Below, piece by piece: positions 24,115-37,100 of a DNA stretch of 64,000 bases. The position numbers were made by a program, and so were the translations under genes. Under the pieces are notes generated by a model. It ran no database searches and was not told where the DNA came from. It worked only from the letters and a program-made list of their open reading frames with translations. The stretch is from Anaeramoeba flamelloides (Eukaryota; Metamonada; Anaeramoebidae): NCBI GenBank assembly GCA_027625915.1, contig JANTQA010000057.1, positions 6,510,001 to 6,574,000 on the forward strand, in the 5' to 3' direction. Every line of letters begins with the position of its first letter. Position 1 is the first letter of the stretch.

Positions 24115-27084
24115 TTTTTTTTTCAATTTAAAGCATCCCTATCAACAACAAAATTAAACTGTATATTTGAAAGTCTTTTTGGTCGAATTAGTTCATGTAT
24201 AATTCAACAAGAATTTTCTTAAATTTGCTCAATAACAATAATAAAGGTATTTCCAAAAAAAGTGGGATTTTATTTTATATTTCAAATAATATTTTTTTTT
24301 ATTATCTTTTGACTCGTTCAAACTTTTTTTGAGTTTCCTTTTTTTATCTTTATAGTTGTTATTTTTATTTTTTTTTATAAGATTAAAAAGTGGTGAAGAA
24401 GAAAAATAATCAATCACAAGTGTAAATATGGAATATTGTAAAAAATAGAGTATTGACAATTTTCGAGATAAATAAAGAGTTCCCTGCATTTTTCCAAATT
24501 TTGGTAGGAGTAAACGGAACGCCAGATTTTATTTTTGAGCTTGAAAGGGTTTTCAATATAAAATCGTTTAGTGAACACCATTACTTGTTTTGAAAAATGA
24601 TTTTTTTAAAAATTGAATATTTGTTGTTTGCCAAACGATTTTTTGATTAAAATTAATATTAGTCTATTAAGATAATCAGATATTATATTTACTAAATTAT
24701 TTTTCGGTCAAAGGGGCCCAGTTGTTATGGGAGAAATACATATGTTTAAAGGGTTTACATAGATATTAGAAGAAAAATTTTATTTTGGAAATTTTCAAAA
24801 TTGAAATCATTTTTTCATCATTTTTTCACATTTTTGCATTTTTTTTTTCGATTTTTTTTTTAAAATGTAATTCAGTTTGCAAAAAATTTTTTTATTGCAA
24901 GATCAATAACTACTTGGTAAAAATGTGTTATTCTAATGTTATTGAAACCATGGAAGTGATTGTTGAGAAATGATATTAATTTCTATTGGAATTCTATTCG
25001 ATCTTTGATCTTGATATTTGTTTAATAAAAATGTGAAAAATTATCACTTCGTTTTCATTTACTTTTTCAAATAGAGACCACAAATACCAACACACTTGGT
25101 TTGGGGGCTTAATTTCTGAAAGAAAAGTATGGAAAATAAAGTGAAAATTGTTTCCTATTTATTATCCAAATACCAGCAGAAGTTCAAAACGAACATTTTT
25201 GTTTTTCTCAATAGCTCCCTAAGAATTTTAGTTTTTCAATTTTTAAGTAAATTTATTGATTGATTAGTTTTCTTTCAGACATATATCAACAATTTTTTGA
25301 TGTGTATTATTCTGCTTATTTGTTATTTTATCTTCAATGACCAATTATATAAAATAATTGATATTTGAAAAAAATGTTTTTTTTTGGATACCCCCTTTGA
25401 CTGAAACAGAGTTTATTACCAAAATTTGGATTAATGCATGAAACTCTTTATTTATCTCGAAAATTGTCAATACTCTATTTTTTGCAATATTCCATATTTA
25501 CACTTGTGATTGATTATTTTTCTTCTTCACCACTTTTTAATCTTATAAAAAAAAAATAAAAATAACAACTATAAAGATAAAAAAACGGAGTAAAGTGATC
25601 AAAATAATGAGTACACAAATACTATAACCTGTGTTTCAAAATATAATTGGTGATTTTTTTTCTTCTTGTTTCAATGTAAACATCCAAAGCGCTAACCAAT
25701 AGTATTCCTAATTTCAAATCAATTTTGAAAGTAAACTACTGAATTTTTTTAGTAAAATTGAAAATTTTTCGTAATTTTTTAAAAATTTCAATAAGATTTC
25801 TCAATTTTTTTTAATTTTCTTTTTTTTGATTTACAATTTTTTTTTTATTTAAAAATTAACTCTATTTTTTCTGATAAATTTTCCAATTTGATCTCTTATT
25901 TTTCTGATTTCTTTTTAAATAATAGAACTTTAAGAAACCAATACCATATTTATTTAGGGTTTATTTTTTTCTTTGATCGATTAATGTATAGGTCTTCTAT
26001 AACAAAAGAAACTATACTTTTTATTTTGAAACCGGATTTAACTTTTCTAGATGCTTTATTTTGGCTACATTAAAAAAACATCAAAAACAAAAAAATTCAA
26101 TTTACGTTCAAAAATATAAAAACCAATACCATTAATTTCAAAATAAAACTATCAAATTTTTCATTCAGCTTTCCAAAAAAAAACACATCAAATGAAAAAA
26201 AACAACCAAAATCTGCCAATTCTATAAGCGGAAATTAAAAATTTAGGCTTCAGGTAAGAATATCACAATTTGAAAGTCTAAAAGATTATAAAAATCTTTG
26301 TTTGGAAAGCTGAATGAAAATTTTGTTCTATTTATTTTGCAACACATAGTATTTACAAAAAAGAACCAAATTGTGTAAGGGCATTTTTGATGGTTTGTTC
26401 AAAAAACTATCTGTTAAAAAAATTTTAAAAAAAAACTTTTTCTGCGATGTCAAAAATATTATAAAAAAATTTATCTTTCAAAAAGCAAAAGAACATTTTG
26501 TGAGACAACAATCCAGACAATTGTATTCGTTTCTTTGTAAATTCAAGTAAATATTTGAAAAAGAAGATCAAGCGAAAATTTATTCTCTTGTAAAATTTGA
26601 ATACCTGAAACACTCAAGAGAGAAAATTTCCACAATATTTAAAGGAAACGAGTAAAAATTATCCTTGAAGTGAAGAGCTGTCTCGTTTTTTCATTAAGGT
26701 ATCTACTTTTTGTTTGTTTATAAAACCCATTAAGAACTAAATGGTGTTGTAAAAACTTTAAAAGAGGATTACCAATCTCAAACAATTTTGAAATAATAAG
26801 AGTTTGAATTTTAAAACAAGCAAAAAAAAAACTCAATAGAGATCAAAAAGAAAATGGTTTACCTCAAGGTTGTAATAAGAATATGTTTTTACCAACGTTC
26901 CTTTAACCGTATAAAAGCTAAAATTTTGTGGTCGAAGGGTTAATACTACCTGTCTAGGTATTATTAAAAAAGGATCTTTTTTGCACCTCAGTGTCCAACT
27001 TTTGGATCCTTTTCTCCTTATTGTAGGTGTGTCTGGAAGTTCAAGCGAATATCCTTTACCTTTTTTTGTCTTTTTGTTACCCAT
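23650..27084 (-). CDS. Two-exon gene, 181-residue Lys/Glu-rich protein, possible PH-like fold
   Basis: Exon 1 is 27084-26863 and exon 2 is 23973-23650; the GAG|GTAAAC donor and TTTTTTTAG|GCT acceptor join in phase 0. The protein starts MGNKKTKKGKG, so N-myristoylation of Gly2 next to a basic patch is possible and would put it at membranes. Residues about 30-75 (WTLRCKKDPFLIIPRQVVLT and LVKTYSYYNLE) continue over the junction into AWGSKENNLFLKI, then MIVLKFTNP and EIDIYVNQIYVDLDRV. This strand-rich run ending in a helix resembles a PH or FERM C-lobe type domain. That is an inference from pattern only. The tail (from about 125) is charged and probably coiled. I do not recognise the family. Composition and matching phase argue that both exons are real. 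Confidence 0.6.
24339..25585. mobile_element. Long inverted-repeat element with about 170-bp arms
   Basis: Arms at 24339-24508 and 25417-25585 are near-identical reverse complements, sharing GATTAAAAAGTGGTGAAGAA and ATAGAGTATTGACAATTTTC with their complements. The 0.9 kb interior contains a smaller inverted repeat (AAAATCGTTTAGTG and GCCAAACGATTTT) and repeat U copy 2. No transposase is seen. High arm identity suggests fairly recent formation or ongoing correction between the arms. Confidence 0.8.
24785..25030 (+). repeat. Coding-like dispersed repeat U, copy 2
   Basis: Plus-strand translation gives NSVCKKFFYCKINNYLV and CYSNVIETMEVIVEK, matching the peptide traces at 56590-56890 and 6030-6350 on the minus strand. 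It is captured inside the long inverted-repeat element. Confidence 0.55.
26129..26349. mobile_element. MITE family M2, copy 3
   Basis: A 221-bp unit with CATTCAGCTTTCCAAA near the left end and TTTGGAAAGCTGAATGAAAA near the right, closing TTTTGCAACACATAG. TA lies at 26127-26128 and 26350-26351. Confidence 0.8.
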
Positions 27085-27803
27085 CCAAACTGCAGTTTGT
27101 ATAAAATAAATCAAATTCTTTCGAAGAAAATTTTAAAAAATGATGGGTAAAGAGTTTTGGATACCATTAAGTTTCTAGATCCGATTTAAAAATTGAATTT
27201 GCTCGAACAACTCTTTTTTTAATATATAGTAGGGAAAAAAATACCTGACATGAAAATAATCTCGGATAATATTTTTAATTGTTGAAAATTAGAAAAATTT
27301 TTGTGTAATTTCTTTCATTTTCAATCAAATCCTTATTATAAATAACCAATTTTTTTATGAGCTGAGTAATAAGCCTACCTAAAGTTCAGAAAAGTGGGGT
27401 TTCTCTAAAATACTCAAGTAATTGTTTGATAACTTAAGTAGATTTAGTTTTTTTGAAAAACAATCGAGTTTTATTGAGGTTTATTATGAGTTTTGAAAAA
27501 TAAATTTTTTACTCTTGTTTTTTGATTGGTTGAATGGTGTTTTGAACAAGTTTGATTTAATTTATCATGATTCTAATAATTGTTTGAGTTATAATTTTAA
27601 AAAGTTTGATTCTTAAAAAAGGGATTAGATTTTTAAATAAAAGAAATTACTAAACATTTTTCCAAATATACTCTATTAAAAATCTTGTCAGAAATTAAAT
27701 TTATGTCCGGTATTTTTTTCACTACATGAACCACTACACCAGTGCGAAAATTGGTGTCTTAATATTGTGAGTTTTTTTATTAAATTTGTCCTTTTTCGAA
27801 AAA

Positions 27804-28076
27804 CTATAAAACTTTTGCGATACGCCCAGGACAAGACACACTTTTCTTGCCAAAAAAACTGAGGTTGCTAAGTATCAAAAAATTCAATTTAATTAACAAA
27901 TAAAAATGTTTGGGAAGAAATAAAAATCAAAAAATTGAAAATAATTTTCAGAAATCAAAACACAAAAACAACCTCAAACAGTTTTCTTTTTTCATTGTAT
28001 AAATTTTTTTTATTTAGAAACTACAGTTTTTTTGGCAAGTCTGTTCCTTGTCCTGGGAAAGAGGAAAAGGTTATAG
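27804..28076. mobile_element. Foldback/MITE of about 273 bp with roughly 60-bp arms
   Basis: CCCAGGACAAG and TTGCCAAAAAAACTG in the left arm have complements CAGTTTTTTTGGCAA and CTTGTCCTGGG in the right arm. The ends read CTATA and TATAG. It is a single copy in this window and has no reading frame. Confidence 0.75.
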
Positions 28077-28181
28077 TGTTTGGAAAAATGAAAAATTTAG
28101 TAAAAATTTAAAATAGTAATACATCAATTTTTAGACTTGTGTAGATGTTAAAAAAATCAAAAATATATTGATTAAATGTTA

Positions 28182-28416
28182 CTATTTGTGATAAAATAAA
28201 TTAAACAAAAATTTTATTAAGCTTTCCAAAAAAAGGTTATTATATCAAGAAACTTTTCAAATTTTTAATTCTGTGAAAAGAAGTTTAAATTATTAATTTA
28301 CAGAATTTTAGAATTGGGAACTTTGATTATAATATTTTTATTCTTGTGGTGTGTATTTTTTTTTTGGAAAGCTGAATGAAAAATTTGATCTTTTTGTTTT
28401 CAATTAAAATTATTAG
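28182..28416. mobile_element. MITE family M2, copy 4
   Basis: The left end CTATTTGTGATAAAATAAA follows TA (28180-28181). The right half has TTTGGAAAGCTGAATGAAAA and ends in a drifted CAATTAAAATTATTAG before TA. It is 235 bp long. Confidence 0.75.
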
Positions 28417-28749
28417 TATTTGAAATCGAAAGGGGAGAAAATTTCTTTAGATTATGTTTTTATTCAATTGAAAAAAGATCATTTGGAATTCTTAGTAAAC
28501 TCGATGCAACAAATATATCAGCTGTAACAAACTAAAAAATTCAGATCATAAATTAAAATTTTTTTCAATGAAAACTTCTATTTGTTTGAAAGTGGGTGAA
28601 GATGAAGTGAAAAATGTTTCCAAAGTTACAATATAAATACTGATATTTAAGTTATTATATTCTAAATTATCTTCTAAAATATTAAAAAATCAAAATCCTA
28701 AATAATTTATTTAATATTAGTTCTAATTACTTGTAATATTATGCAGTCT

Positions 28750-29139
28750 TTCCAAGGCTACCTTGAATTTTTTTCAATATCAAATTTTGATGTTGATATA
28801 ACTTTTTAAATCTAAAAATATAAGAATAATAAAGCTCATATAAAAAAAAAAAAATTCCTAAATGAGCCAATATTCTAGAATTTTTTCTGATTTTGAAAAA
28901 ATAAAGTTTCAAAACCCAAAATGTCTCTAAACATCGAAAATTCATTGAGAAAAGACATAAAATTTTAGGTTAAAAAATGAATTTATTTTTTGATCATCAT
29001 CAGAAGTTTATTTTTCACATTAACTCTTTTATGAAAAAATCTTTTCAATATGAGCTTTATTATTCTTATACATTTAGATTTAAAAAGTTATATTAGCATC
29101 AATATTTGATATTGAAAAAATTTCACGGTAGCCTTGGAA
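28750..29139. mobile_element. Foldback element with 92-bp arms
   Basis: Arms 28750-28841 and 29048-29139 are close reverse complements, beginning TCCAAGGCTACC and ending GGTAGCCTTGGA. Shared blocks include TATAAGAATAATAAAGCTCA and TTTTTAAATCTAAA. The interior of about 200 bases is unrelated AT-rich sequence. Confidence 0.8.
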
Positions 29140-30190
29140 CAGTAGTAAATAGAAGATTTTAGACAAAGAGATAATTTTTCAATTGAAAAACAACATGAAA
29201 ATTACAAATAATTTCTCATGGTTAATACCATCTAAAAAATCTCTCTTCTACAACAAAGTTTTCTGTAAACAAAATTAGGAATAGAACACTAAAAATTACT
29301 TTTTAATTCAAATTTTTTTTTTTTTTTTAATGTTTTGATACAAATAATTGGAAATATGAGTAAAATTAAAAATTGACAATTTTTCTCTTTTATAAATGTT
29401 TTGGGGAGTTTGAACTTTATGAACACTAATATCATTTTCAATAAAGAACAAAAACCACCAATCTTTGAAGTTTGCGTGGTTAGAACACTCGCTTAAATAT
29501 AAAATAGTAATCTTTTAAAAGGAATAATTCCTTTTTCTAAGTGATAAAGGAGTTTTATTGAAATCTTTGTGAAAATAATGATCTTTATTTCCTTTGGTAT
29601 TGAAAATAAATAGGAGTTGTTTGTCCCTTAATTGTCCACAATTTCAAAAGTTCATAATTGGCCAATTTCCAGTACTTTGTTTTCTATGGTTGCTGTGATT
29701 TTTATGGTTTCTGAGATTTTTGTTTTTTTTTGTGGTTCTTATGATATTTATTATTTAAAAATTAGATTTTTAATTTTTATTGCAAAAAGTTGAAAATTGT
29801 AAAAAATATCCAAAAGGTTTTAATTTAAATAAGATGAATGTGTTTAAAATTTCAAGTGAGTCCTTTGATTTTAATGTTTTTTGTTTTTTTATTTTCAACA
29901 ATTTCAAAGTTTGCATTGATGGAAAAATAATAATTGAATAAAGTATTGTTACTTCAAGTAAAGTGAAAAATAAAAATTAAAAAAAAAAAAGGGTAAATTT
30001 TGTTTAATTGGTTTTGAAGCTTGCAAAACAAGAAATACGAAGAAAATAGTGTTGTGAATTTAAGATTTGAAAGCAGTTCAACAAAAAAAAAAAAAAAAAA
30101 AAAAAGAAAAATAAAAAAAGTAGTTATAGTTAGACGAATAAAAAGATGTTTCGGAAGATCTCTCTCAGAAAAGCCCGTTTACTGGAAGAG

Positions 30191-30727
30191 TTAGTCAGAC
30201 AATTCGTTTTCTGATCCTTCTTCACTGAGATCAAGTTGTAAAACAAGTGCGATCTTGGTATCTCTTGCGAGATCCAAAGGATACTTGCCTTCATTATTTT
30301 TAGAGGTTTTGTCTGCCCCCCATTCTAAAAGATGATTGATAGTATCAAGGTGTCCCTTCCATGCAGCTTTGTGAAGAGGTGTATCTCCGCTGTCATCTCT
30401 TTAGGATGGAATTATTTTTATTTTTTTGTTTGGGAAAGATTATTTATTTAAAAAAAATAATAAAAGAGTCAAAAAGAAAGGAAAAGAAGAAGCCAAAAAA
30501 AAAAAAAAAAAAAGAATAAAGAGCTAATACTTTGCTTCTAATTCTGCACCGGCATCAAGAAGATACCAACAACACATTTGATGTCCACCAGATGCTGCGT
30601 AATGGAGTGGACTCCAACCAAAATTATCTTTGGCATTAATATTATCAACACCTTCTTTTAACAATTCTCGAATCCAAGACTCGGTTCCTCTTTTAGCAGC
30701 GTGGTGAAGTGGGGTCATTTTACTCAT
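30191..30727 (-). CDS. Small ankyrin-repeat protein, two exons
   Basis: Exon 1 is 30727-30531 and exon 2 is 30398-30191, joined over a 132-base intron (donor GTATTA, acceptor CTAAAG) in phase 2, giving 134 residues. Successive ankyrin repeats show the TPLH signature: MTPLHHAAKRG (residue 4 on), WSPLHYAASGGH, DTPLHKAAWKGH and a last, altered YPLDLARD. The C-terminus is an acidic tail SEEGSENELSD. Ankyrin stacks act as protein-binding surfaces; the partner cannot be told from sequence. It is a stand-alone stack with no other domain. It is the most compact gene here, with the only short intron besides those of the exchanger and formin 5' ends. Confidence 0.92.
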
Positions 30728-33700
30728 TTTGAAGAATTATTTATTTATGTCCTTTCTTGGAAAGAAGCGAAAAAAATGATTTTGGTATATCTTGGAATTA
30801 AATTTTTTTCAAAGTCATTTAAGGGTATTTATAAATTGTCATATTAAAATCATGTTTACGTTAGATAGCGCTTTGTAAATAAATTCATTCTTCTCAAACT
30901 TTTAGAAATCTTCAAAATCAAGTTACTTTCGGGAAGTAAAAAAAAAAAAATAAAGAATTGTTTAAGGGTTTTTTCTCTATTAAATTTTTTACTTAAATTT
31001 AATAGAGATTGAAATATTTTTTGTCGATTACTTAGATTTCAAAAACCCTGTTTATTTTAATATTAAACTTATTTCTAAATAAGAAATCCTTATTTAGAAA
31101 TTTTGTCAAAAAAAAATAATAGTAGACTAGTTCCTTAAACTTACTTTTTTTTTAGAAATACTTAATAATTAACAAATTTTGATAAAATTTTATATTTGTT
31201 TTTATTTCCTAAAAACTTTTCGAATTATAAGAATAAAAATGCCAGATCTATCATTTCTTCATTATATTTATTAAAAAGGGGTTTTATTGTAAAAATAATA
31301 CCATTTTACTATCTCATAAAAGATTGAATAATTTTTATTCTTAAATCTCATAAATAATTAATTTTTTAGATAAAGAGTTAATCTAAACTCAGAAGAAATC
31401 ATTTGAAATCTTTTATATAACCAAAATTTGATTTGTAAATTTTATTCGTCAAATTGAAAAATTTTCTAAAAAGCAAAAGTAATTTTGTCAAATAAAAAAA
31501 AATCAAAAGAAACCAAATAGTCAAAATAGGGAAAAGATAAATAGTCTCCAAAAATCTTAACCAATAGTAATTATATCAATATATCTTTTAAATGTGACTT
31601 TATTTATGAAATATTCTAAATATAATTGAAATAATTACATAATGAAGAAATATTAAAAATTTAAAATGAGAGAATAATTTATTAGCTTTTAAAGGTTCTT
31701 ACTTGAATGATCAATTCACTTAGCTATTTCCAAGAAAATGAGGTAGAATTCTTTTATAATATATTTATTATACTCTTTTCTTGAAAAAAGTATTTAAATA
31801 TTCAAAATCGTTAACTAACTTTTATTAATTCTTAATAATAATTCAATTTTTTTCGTAGTATTGTTATTACATAAATAAAATATATATAATTTTCTGAATC
31901 TTAATTTTATAGAATAATTTTTGAGGTGAAAATTGGTTTTTATTGTTTTCTTTTTGATTGAAAAAAACGATCTCATTGCTTTTTTAATCCCAATAAAATT
32001 TCAAATAGAATTTAGAACATATAACTATATTTTTTTTAAAAAAATAATCTTTACCATTTCCACATTTCCCTTTTTTATTGAAATTGGTGGTAAATTGTTT
32101 TCATAGAAAAAAATGTTATTTTTTTTTTTCTTTTAATTTTTGGAAAATAATCCAAAGAACATATTTAGAAATAAAAATATTAGTCATTTATTCAATTAGT
32201 ATTAAAATTAAACTTAATTTTGGTTTGCTAATTGGCAAAGTCCTTCACTAACAAATATTATTGATAATTAAATGCAAAAAAAAAAAATGTTACACTTTTT
32301 TGGAAATCCCTTAAAGAGAAGAAATTTTTCCAAACATTCTTATCTTAATAAAAATAAGAAGTGGTTTCCAACAAGAAAAAAACTGTTTTAAATAATATTA
32401 GTAGATGCAGATAAAATTAATTTCATTTTAATGTCCAAATTTTTCACCGTTAAGAAAACTCAATTTACTTAGGATTTTATATTTTACCTTATTTTGGGAA
32501 TTTTTCAACAAAAGTTGGAAGAAAAAAGAAAGTAGATTTCCATAAAAAAGTTCAGTTGATCTATTTTGTCTCAGATTAATTTAAAACAATTTTTGTGATC
32601 AATCAAAAGAAAATTTCAAATTACTGAAAGTGGCCCAGCATAAAATAAAATATCATTTTTTTTTGAGAATCGAATAAAATGAAATTTTTTAGAAATAAGA
32701 GAAATTATCAACCTCTAATTAGAGTCAGTACTCATAAAATAAATATCCGAATGAACTATAAATTTCAAAAAAAAAAAAAAAGTTAAAAAAAATATTGTTA
32801 CATTTTAAAAGGATCATCTTTGTAAAAATTTCCCAATTTCTTTAGAATATTATAATTTTTATATCAATTTAATTTAGTAATAGTTTTTATTTATTTTTAA
32901 AGAAATTATGAAGGCCCACTTTTCTCAAAGTTAATTTGAACTTTAAAACTTTTTTTTTACAAATTTAATGTTTAAATAAAAAATAAAAAAGAAAGAAAGA
33001 AAAAAAAAATCAAAAAATCAAAAAAAAAGAAAAAAATTTTCTTAATTAGAGAAAATATTCAGATCACAAAATTGAAAATATAATTTGAGAAGAATAATGT
33101 ACTAAAATAAGGGTTATGTATTATTTCTTCACTAAAACTGGGCTGATTTGATTGAAAAAAGGTTTACTTTAATAATCAAAAAGAATTTCAATATTAAGAT
33201 TGGTAGCTTTGTAATAAAAATTATAATATGATACAAAACAAAATGATTATAATTATTTTAAGAAAAAAACTGATACCAAATTGGTTGTTGTTCTAAAAAG
33301 TTTCTAGTATTTTTTTAAAATGATTTTTTTGAAATGTAAAAATTCAATATTTGAAATAAAATATTTTATTAAAAAAAATAAATTGGTAAATCTTGGTTTA
33401 AATCTCTAACTAATTGAAGTGAAAATATAATTATAAATTAAAAAAAAAAACATAATGGAAAATAAATAATTCACAATATTATTAAAAAAAAGATGTTTTA
33501 AGAAATATATAAAAAATACAACAAAAAATAAAAGTATATGTATTTTTTAGAATTTTCGCTTCACAAATACTGATCAATCAAAAAGTTAGATACAATCGAC
33601 TAATAAGATTTGAGTTCTTATATTTTGAACAAATCGTCTTTATTCAAATATAAATCATTGTAAAAAAATATTCTTGATTCAATAAAACAAGTTACATAAA

Positions 33701-34157
33701 TGAAAAAAATAAATTAAAACAAAAAAAAAAATAATAAAATGCTTTTCGTATTTTCCAAAAATCAAAATTATTTCCAATTTCAATGAAAATGTATTATCGT
33801 GTATCTTTTAATTGTTTAATATTTTTCAAAAATATTTCATTTTCGTTTAGTTTATCTTTGTATATGAATAACTATTATTAACAATAAAACATATTTACCC
33901 AGAGTAATATATCTGGCAAAACCTCAATATTAAGAGAGGATAATAAAATAAAATAAAAAAAACAAATAGATAGAGAATAATCATTATCTTTATTTATGAA
34001 TAAAGCCAAATAAATTTAATTTATAATAAATAAATTTTATTAATAGATATTTTTTAATCATGGATATAAAATAGATATAATATTTATTCTTCAAACAAAA
34101 AATAAATATTTTAATTTATAGAGAGGGAAAAAATTGGTTATAGTAATTGAAAGTTTT
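30728..34157. other. Gene-free AT-rich region
   Basis: No exon or RNA gene is seen. A copy of dispersed repeat R3 lies at 32640-32840. The remainder is homopolymer-rich sequence in which I see nothing. Confidence 0.5.
32640..32840. repeat. Dispersed repeat R3, copy 1
   Basis: Shares ordered blocks with 54660-54880 and 58640-58840: TTTAGAAATAAGAGAAAT, then ATTAGAGT, CATAAAA, and AAACTATAAATTT. The class is unknown and there are no clear ends. Confidence 0.5.
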
Positions 34158-37100
34158 TTAGAGTATTTCATCAACAATTGTGTTTCTGAGTTCATTTACA
34201 ATATTTAATGGATTTTGACCTTCATCAATTTTGAAAATGTTTTCGACAGTTGATAGTTCAGTGGCTGTAGTATCTAATCCACAAAAGCAAGACCAATCAT
34301 TTACACAGATTCCACTTCCTAATACACTTGAACCTTTGTTTAGTGTTGTGGAAACTAATGGTACCTGTAATAATGATGACAATTCATCAGTTTCTTCAAT
34401 TGAACATTTTGGGTGAACAATTCCTCCTTGGTTAGTAAAGACACAGTAAGTTCCTACAAGCGATTCCCCACTAATGGTCTGTCGAAATACTTCAACTCCT
34501 AAAACATCGGCGATAATTTCTTCTGTTTCTTTTTCCAATTCGGGGTGAATCAAGGCTACGTAATCATTACAAGTAATGCAATTTCCTGTTTAATTTGTTA
34601 ATGGGTTGTTAAAGGATAAATCAATCAAATAAATAAAATAAAATAAAATAAAAACAATTATTAATCGTTTAATCAAGTTTTCTTATATAAAAAATAACTT
34701 TCAAAAAATTAAAAAGTTGAAATTTAAATAATATATATTGGTGATGTAGAGTTCTAGGTTTTGTTTACGAGAAGTTTAAATGTTAATAATAAAATCATAA
34801 ACTAAACCCTGTTTAAAAATTTTCGGACAATCCAAATTTTGTAATTGAGGTAATTTATTGCTTAATATTTTATCTTAAAGCAGCAATGAGGATTTAAAAA
34901 AAATTCATTACCAACTTTTCAAAACATTTTTTTTATTTTTAGATTACTTTTTTTTAGATTATTTTTTTTTAGATTACTTTTTTGACTTTTTCTTTTTTAA
35001 TTTAGCGAAAAGTTCAGATTTGCATAGAATATAACAACAGCGCAACTTGATGTTTTAAGATACAGCATATAAATATCGTTGGATTAAAAGCAATATAAAT
35101 AGAAAAATGTTTCAAAAATAGAGTTATTTTTGTTTTTAAATCCTCAGTGCTGCTTTAAGTGGCATTTTGTAAATCTCAAAAGGTTTTTTTTACTTATATT
35201 TGGATTTCGAATGGAAAAAAAAAAAAATGGCATTCCATTTTCTTTGAAGTACGATAAGAATTTTATGTTCTGTGGATATTAAAATTTCATATAATAAATC
35301 AATAAAAATGATTTAATGGTCCGAGAATTGAAAGAAATTCGAAATATTCTAAATTTTGGGATTTTTAAAGATTATTGAATGAAATTTTTTTTTTGATTCG
35401 AAAAATTTAAGTGTTCTCAAATAAATCAAGTTCAAATTTAAAATCAATATTTTTTAAATCAAGTGTTATTGTATTTTAAAATTATTTTCAGGTGTATTTG
35501 TTCCATTACTATTTGTTACAAAATAAATCGAAAAAAATTTTCATTTAGCTTTTCAAAAAAAACTTTTATAAATCAAGTACCATTTCAAATTTATTAGTTC
35601 TTCATACAAACTTTGCTCAATTAAGAATTTCTCTTTAAGAATTGGAAACTTTGATAATTATTTTTATTTCAATTTTTGGCATGTGATTATTTTAGAAAGA
35701 CGAATGAAAATTTTGATCTTTTTGTTTTACAATTAACAGTATCCTAAATTCAATAATAATTGAAAATAAAGTAGTTAGGTACAGTCACTTAATAATTTTA
35801 GTTTTCGAACCTTTTCAATTGAAATTTCGAATTTGGATATCATAAAATAGTTTTGTAGGAAAGAAAAAATTTCAAAAAAAAAAGACCATAAATTTAAATT
35901 TTAGCAAGATCTCTTGAATTGTTATTCTTTCAAGTCAATAAATATGTTTTTTTTCTTAAAAATAATATAAACTTATTGTTTAATTCGGATAGTACTTTAC
36001 TTGAGGTGCTTTTATTAATTTTCAAAAAAAAAGTAATAAATTAAGTTTATAATACTGGTATTTGAATTACAAATGGGAAAAATTTTCACTCCATTTTCAT
36101 TTTCCTTTTTCAAAAAGAGTTTTTAAATTACAATCTACTTCTTAATTCATTGAGAACTCTCTTTATGAAAGGAAAATTTGGAAAAGGAAACAAAAATATT
36201 TTCCCATTTATAAATAAAGTACCAGTAATATTTTGAGAATCCAATTATAAAAATGGTAAACGAATTATTCATTGAAAAAATTTTCAATTCATCTTTCTTT
36301 GATTCCAGTCATTTGTTTTACATTTCAAAAAAAAAGTACCAAACTAAGTTACCTTGGTCTATTTCCAGAAAAGCTTTTACAATTTGAAAAAATCATTCAA
36401 TGTGGATAAATCCACAAAGCGTTTTAAAATTTCTGTTCATTTTCCCTTATTCTAATTTAGTTACCTTTAGTTTGAATAAAGATGAAAAAAGGATTTCATT
36501 GTTTTGAAACTTTTTGAAAATCACCTGATCTTGGAAATAGTTCTTTGTCAAGAACTTTTTTAAAAGCCGAAGAGTGATCTCAATTTCAAAAAAGGAAATC
36601 AAAGTAAAAATTATTTATTACATTTATTTGAATTTATCAGTATCTATCAACACAAAGTTCTCTCAGATGGTAAAATCAATAGCGTATAGACGAGACGAAC
36701 ATTTTAGCCAATTTGAAATTTTATACCAGAATGTTTGGTTGTGTGTATGGGTTGATTCAGTAATTAAAAAATAATTGAACTGAATTAAAATGGGACTCTT
36801 CAAAAACAACAAAAAAAAAAAAAAAAAAGAATTATTTTGATTACGTATTTGTCTTCTTTTGAAAAAAGAAAATAAAAAAGTAAGTCTGAAACAATTTAAA
36901 AAAAAAAGACAAAGAAAAAAAAAATAACAAAGAAAGATAAAATCTAATCTCCAGAAAGAAATGGATCAAAAAGTATTACCTAAAGCAGTAAGCTTTTCTT
37001 CGATTCTAATTACTTTAACTGATTCTGGTAAGGAATTTCTGATGTGCATTAATTCTTGATCTGAGGTAGTTGTAGGTAATAAGACTCCGTTTTTGTTTCC

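Larger units (their letters stand above)
23974..26862 (-). other. 2.9 kb intron of the 181-residue protein gene
   Basis: It holds a long inverted repeat element (24339-25585), a 38-T run (24075-24112; poly-A on the sense strand about 100 bases before the acceptor) and an M2 MITE (26129-26349). Frames at 26425-26836 on the same strand look coding-like in part but lack fitting splice phases. Confidence 0.6.
27085..30190. other. Intergenic region with three foldback elements
   Basis: It contains inverted-repeat elements at 27804-28076, 28182-28416 and 28750-29139. Outside these I see no exon, RNA gene or repeat. Confidence 0.5.
34586..36979 (-). other. 2.4 kb intron of eIF6
   Basis: It holds three foldback units: 34874-35159, an M2 MITE at 35509-35739, and a hairpin at 36051-36236. 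No further exon is seen. Confidence 0.8.

Noticed and set aside
21732-25585. LTR retrotransposon or Polinton in the gene-poor stretch
   Set aside because: No long direct terminal repeats and no capsid, integrase or protein-primed polymerase traces; the repeats there are inverted and non-coding.
26425-26836. Two coding-like frames on the minus strand in the 2.9 kb intron
   Set aside because: Neither has splice sites in a phase that would insert it between the two accepted exons, which already join into a continuous domain.
29455-29545. A-box-like GCGTGGTTAGAACACTCGC resembling a tRNA
   Set aside because: No T arm or B box (GTTCRA) at the right distance and no acceptor pairing.
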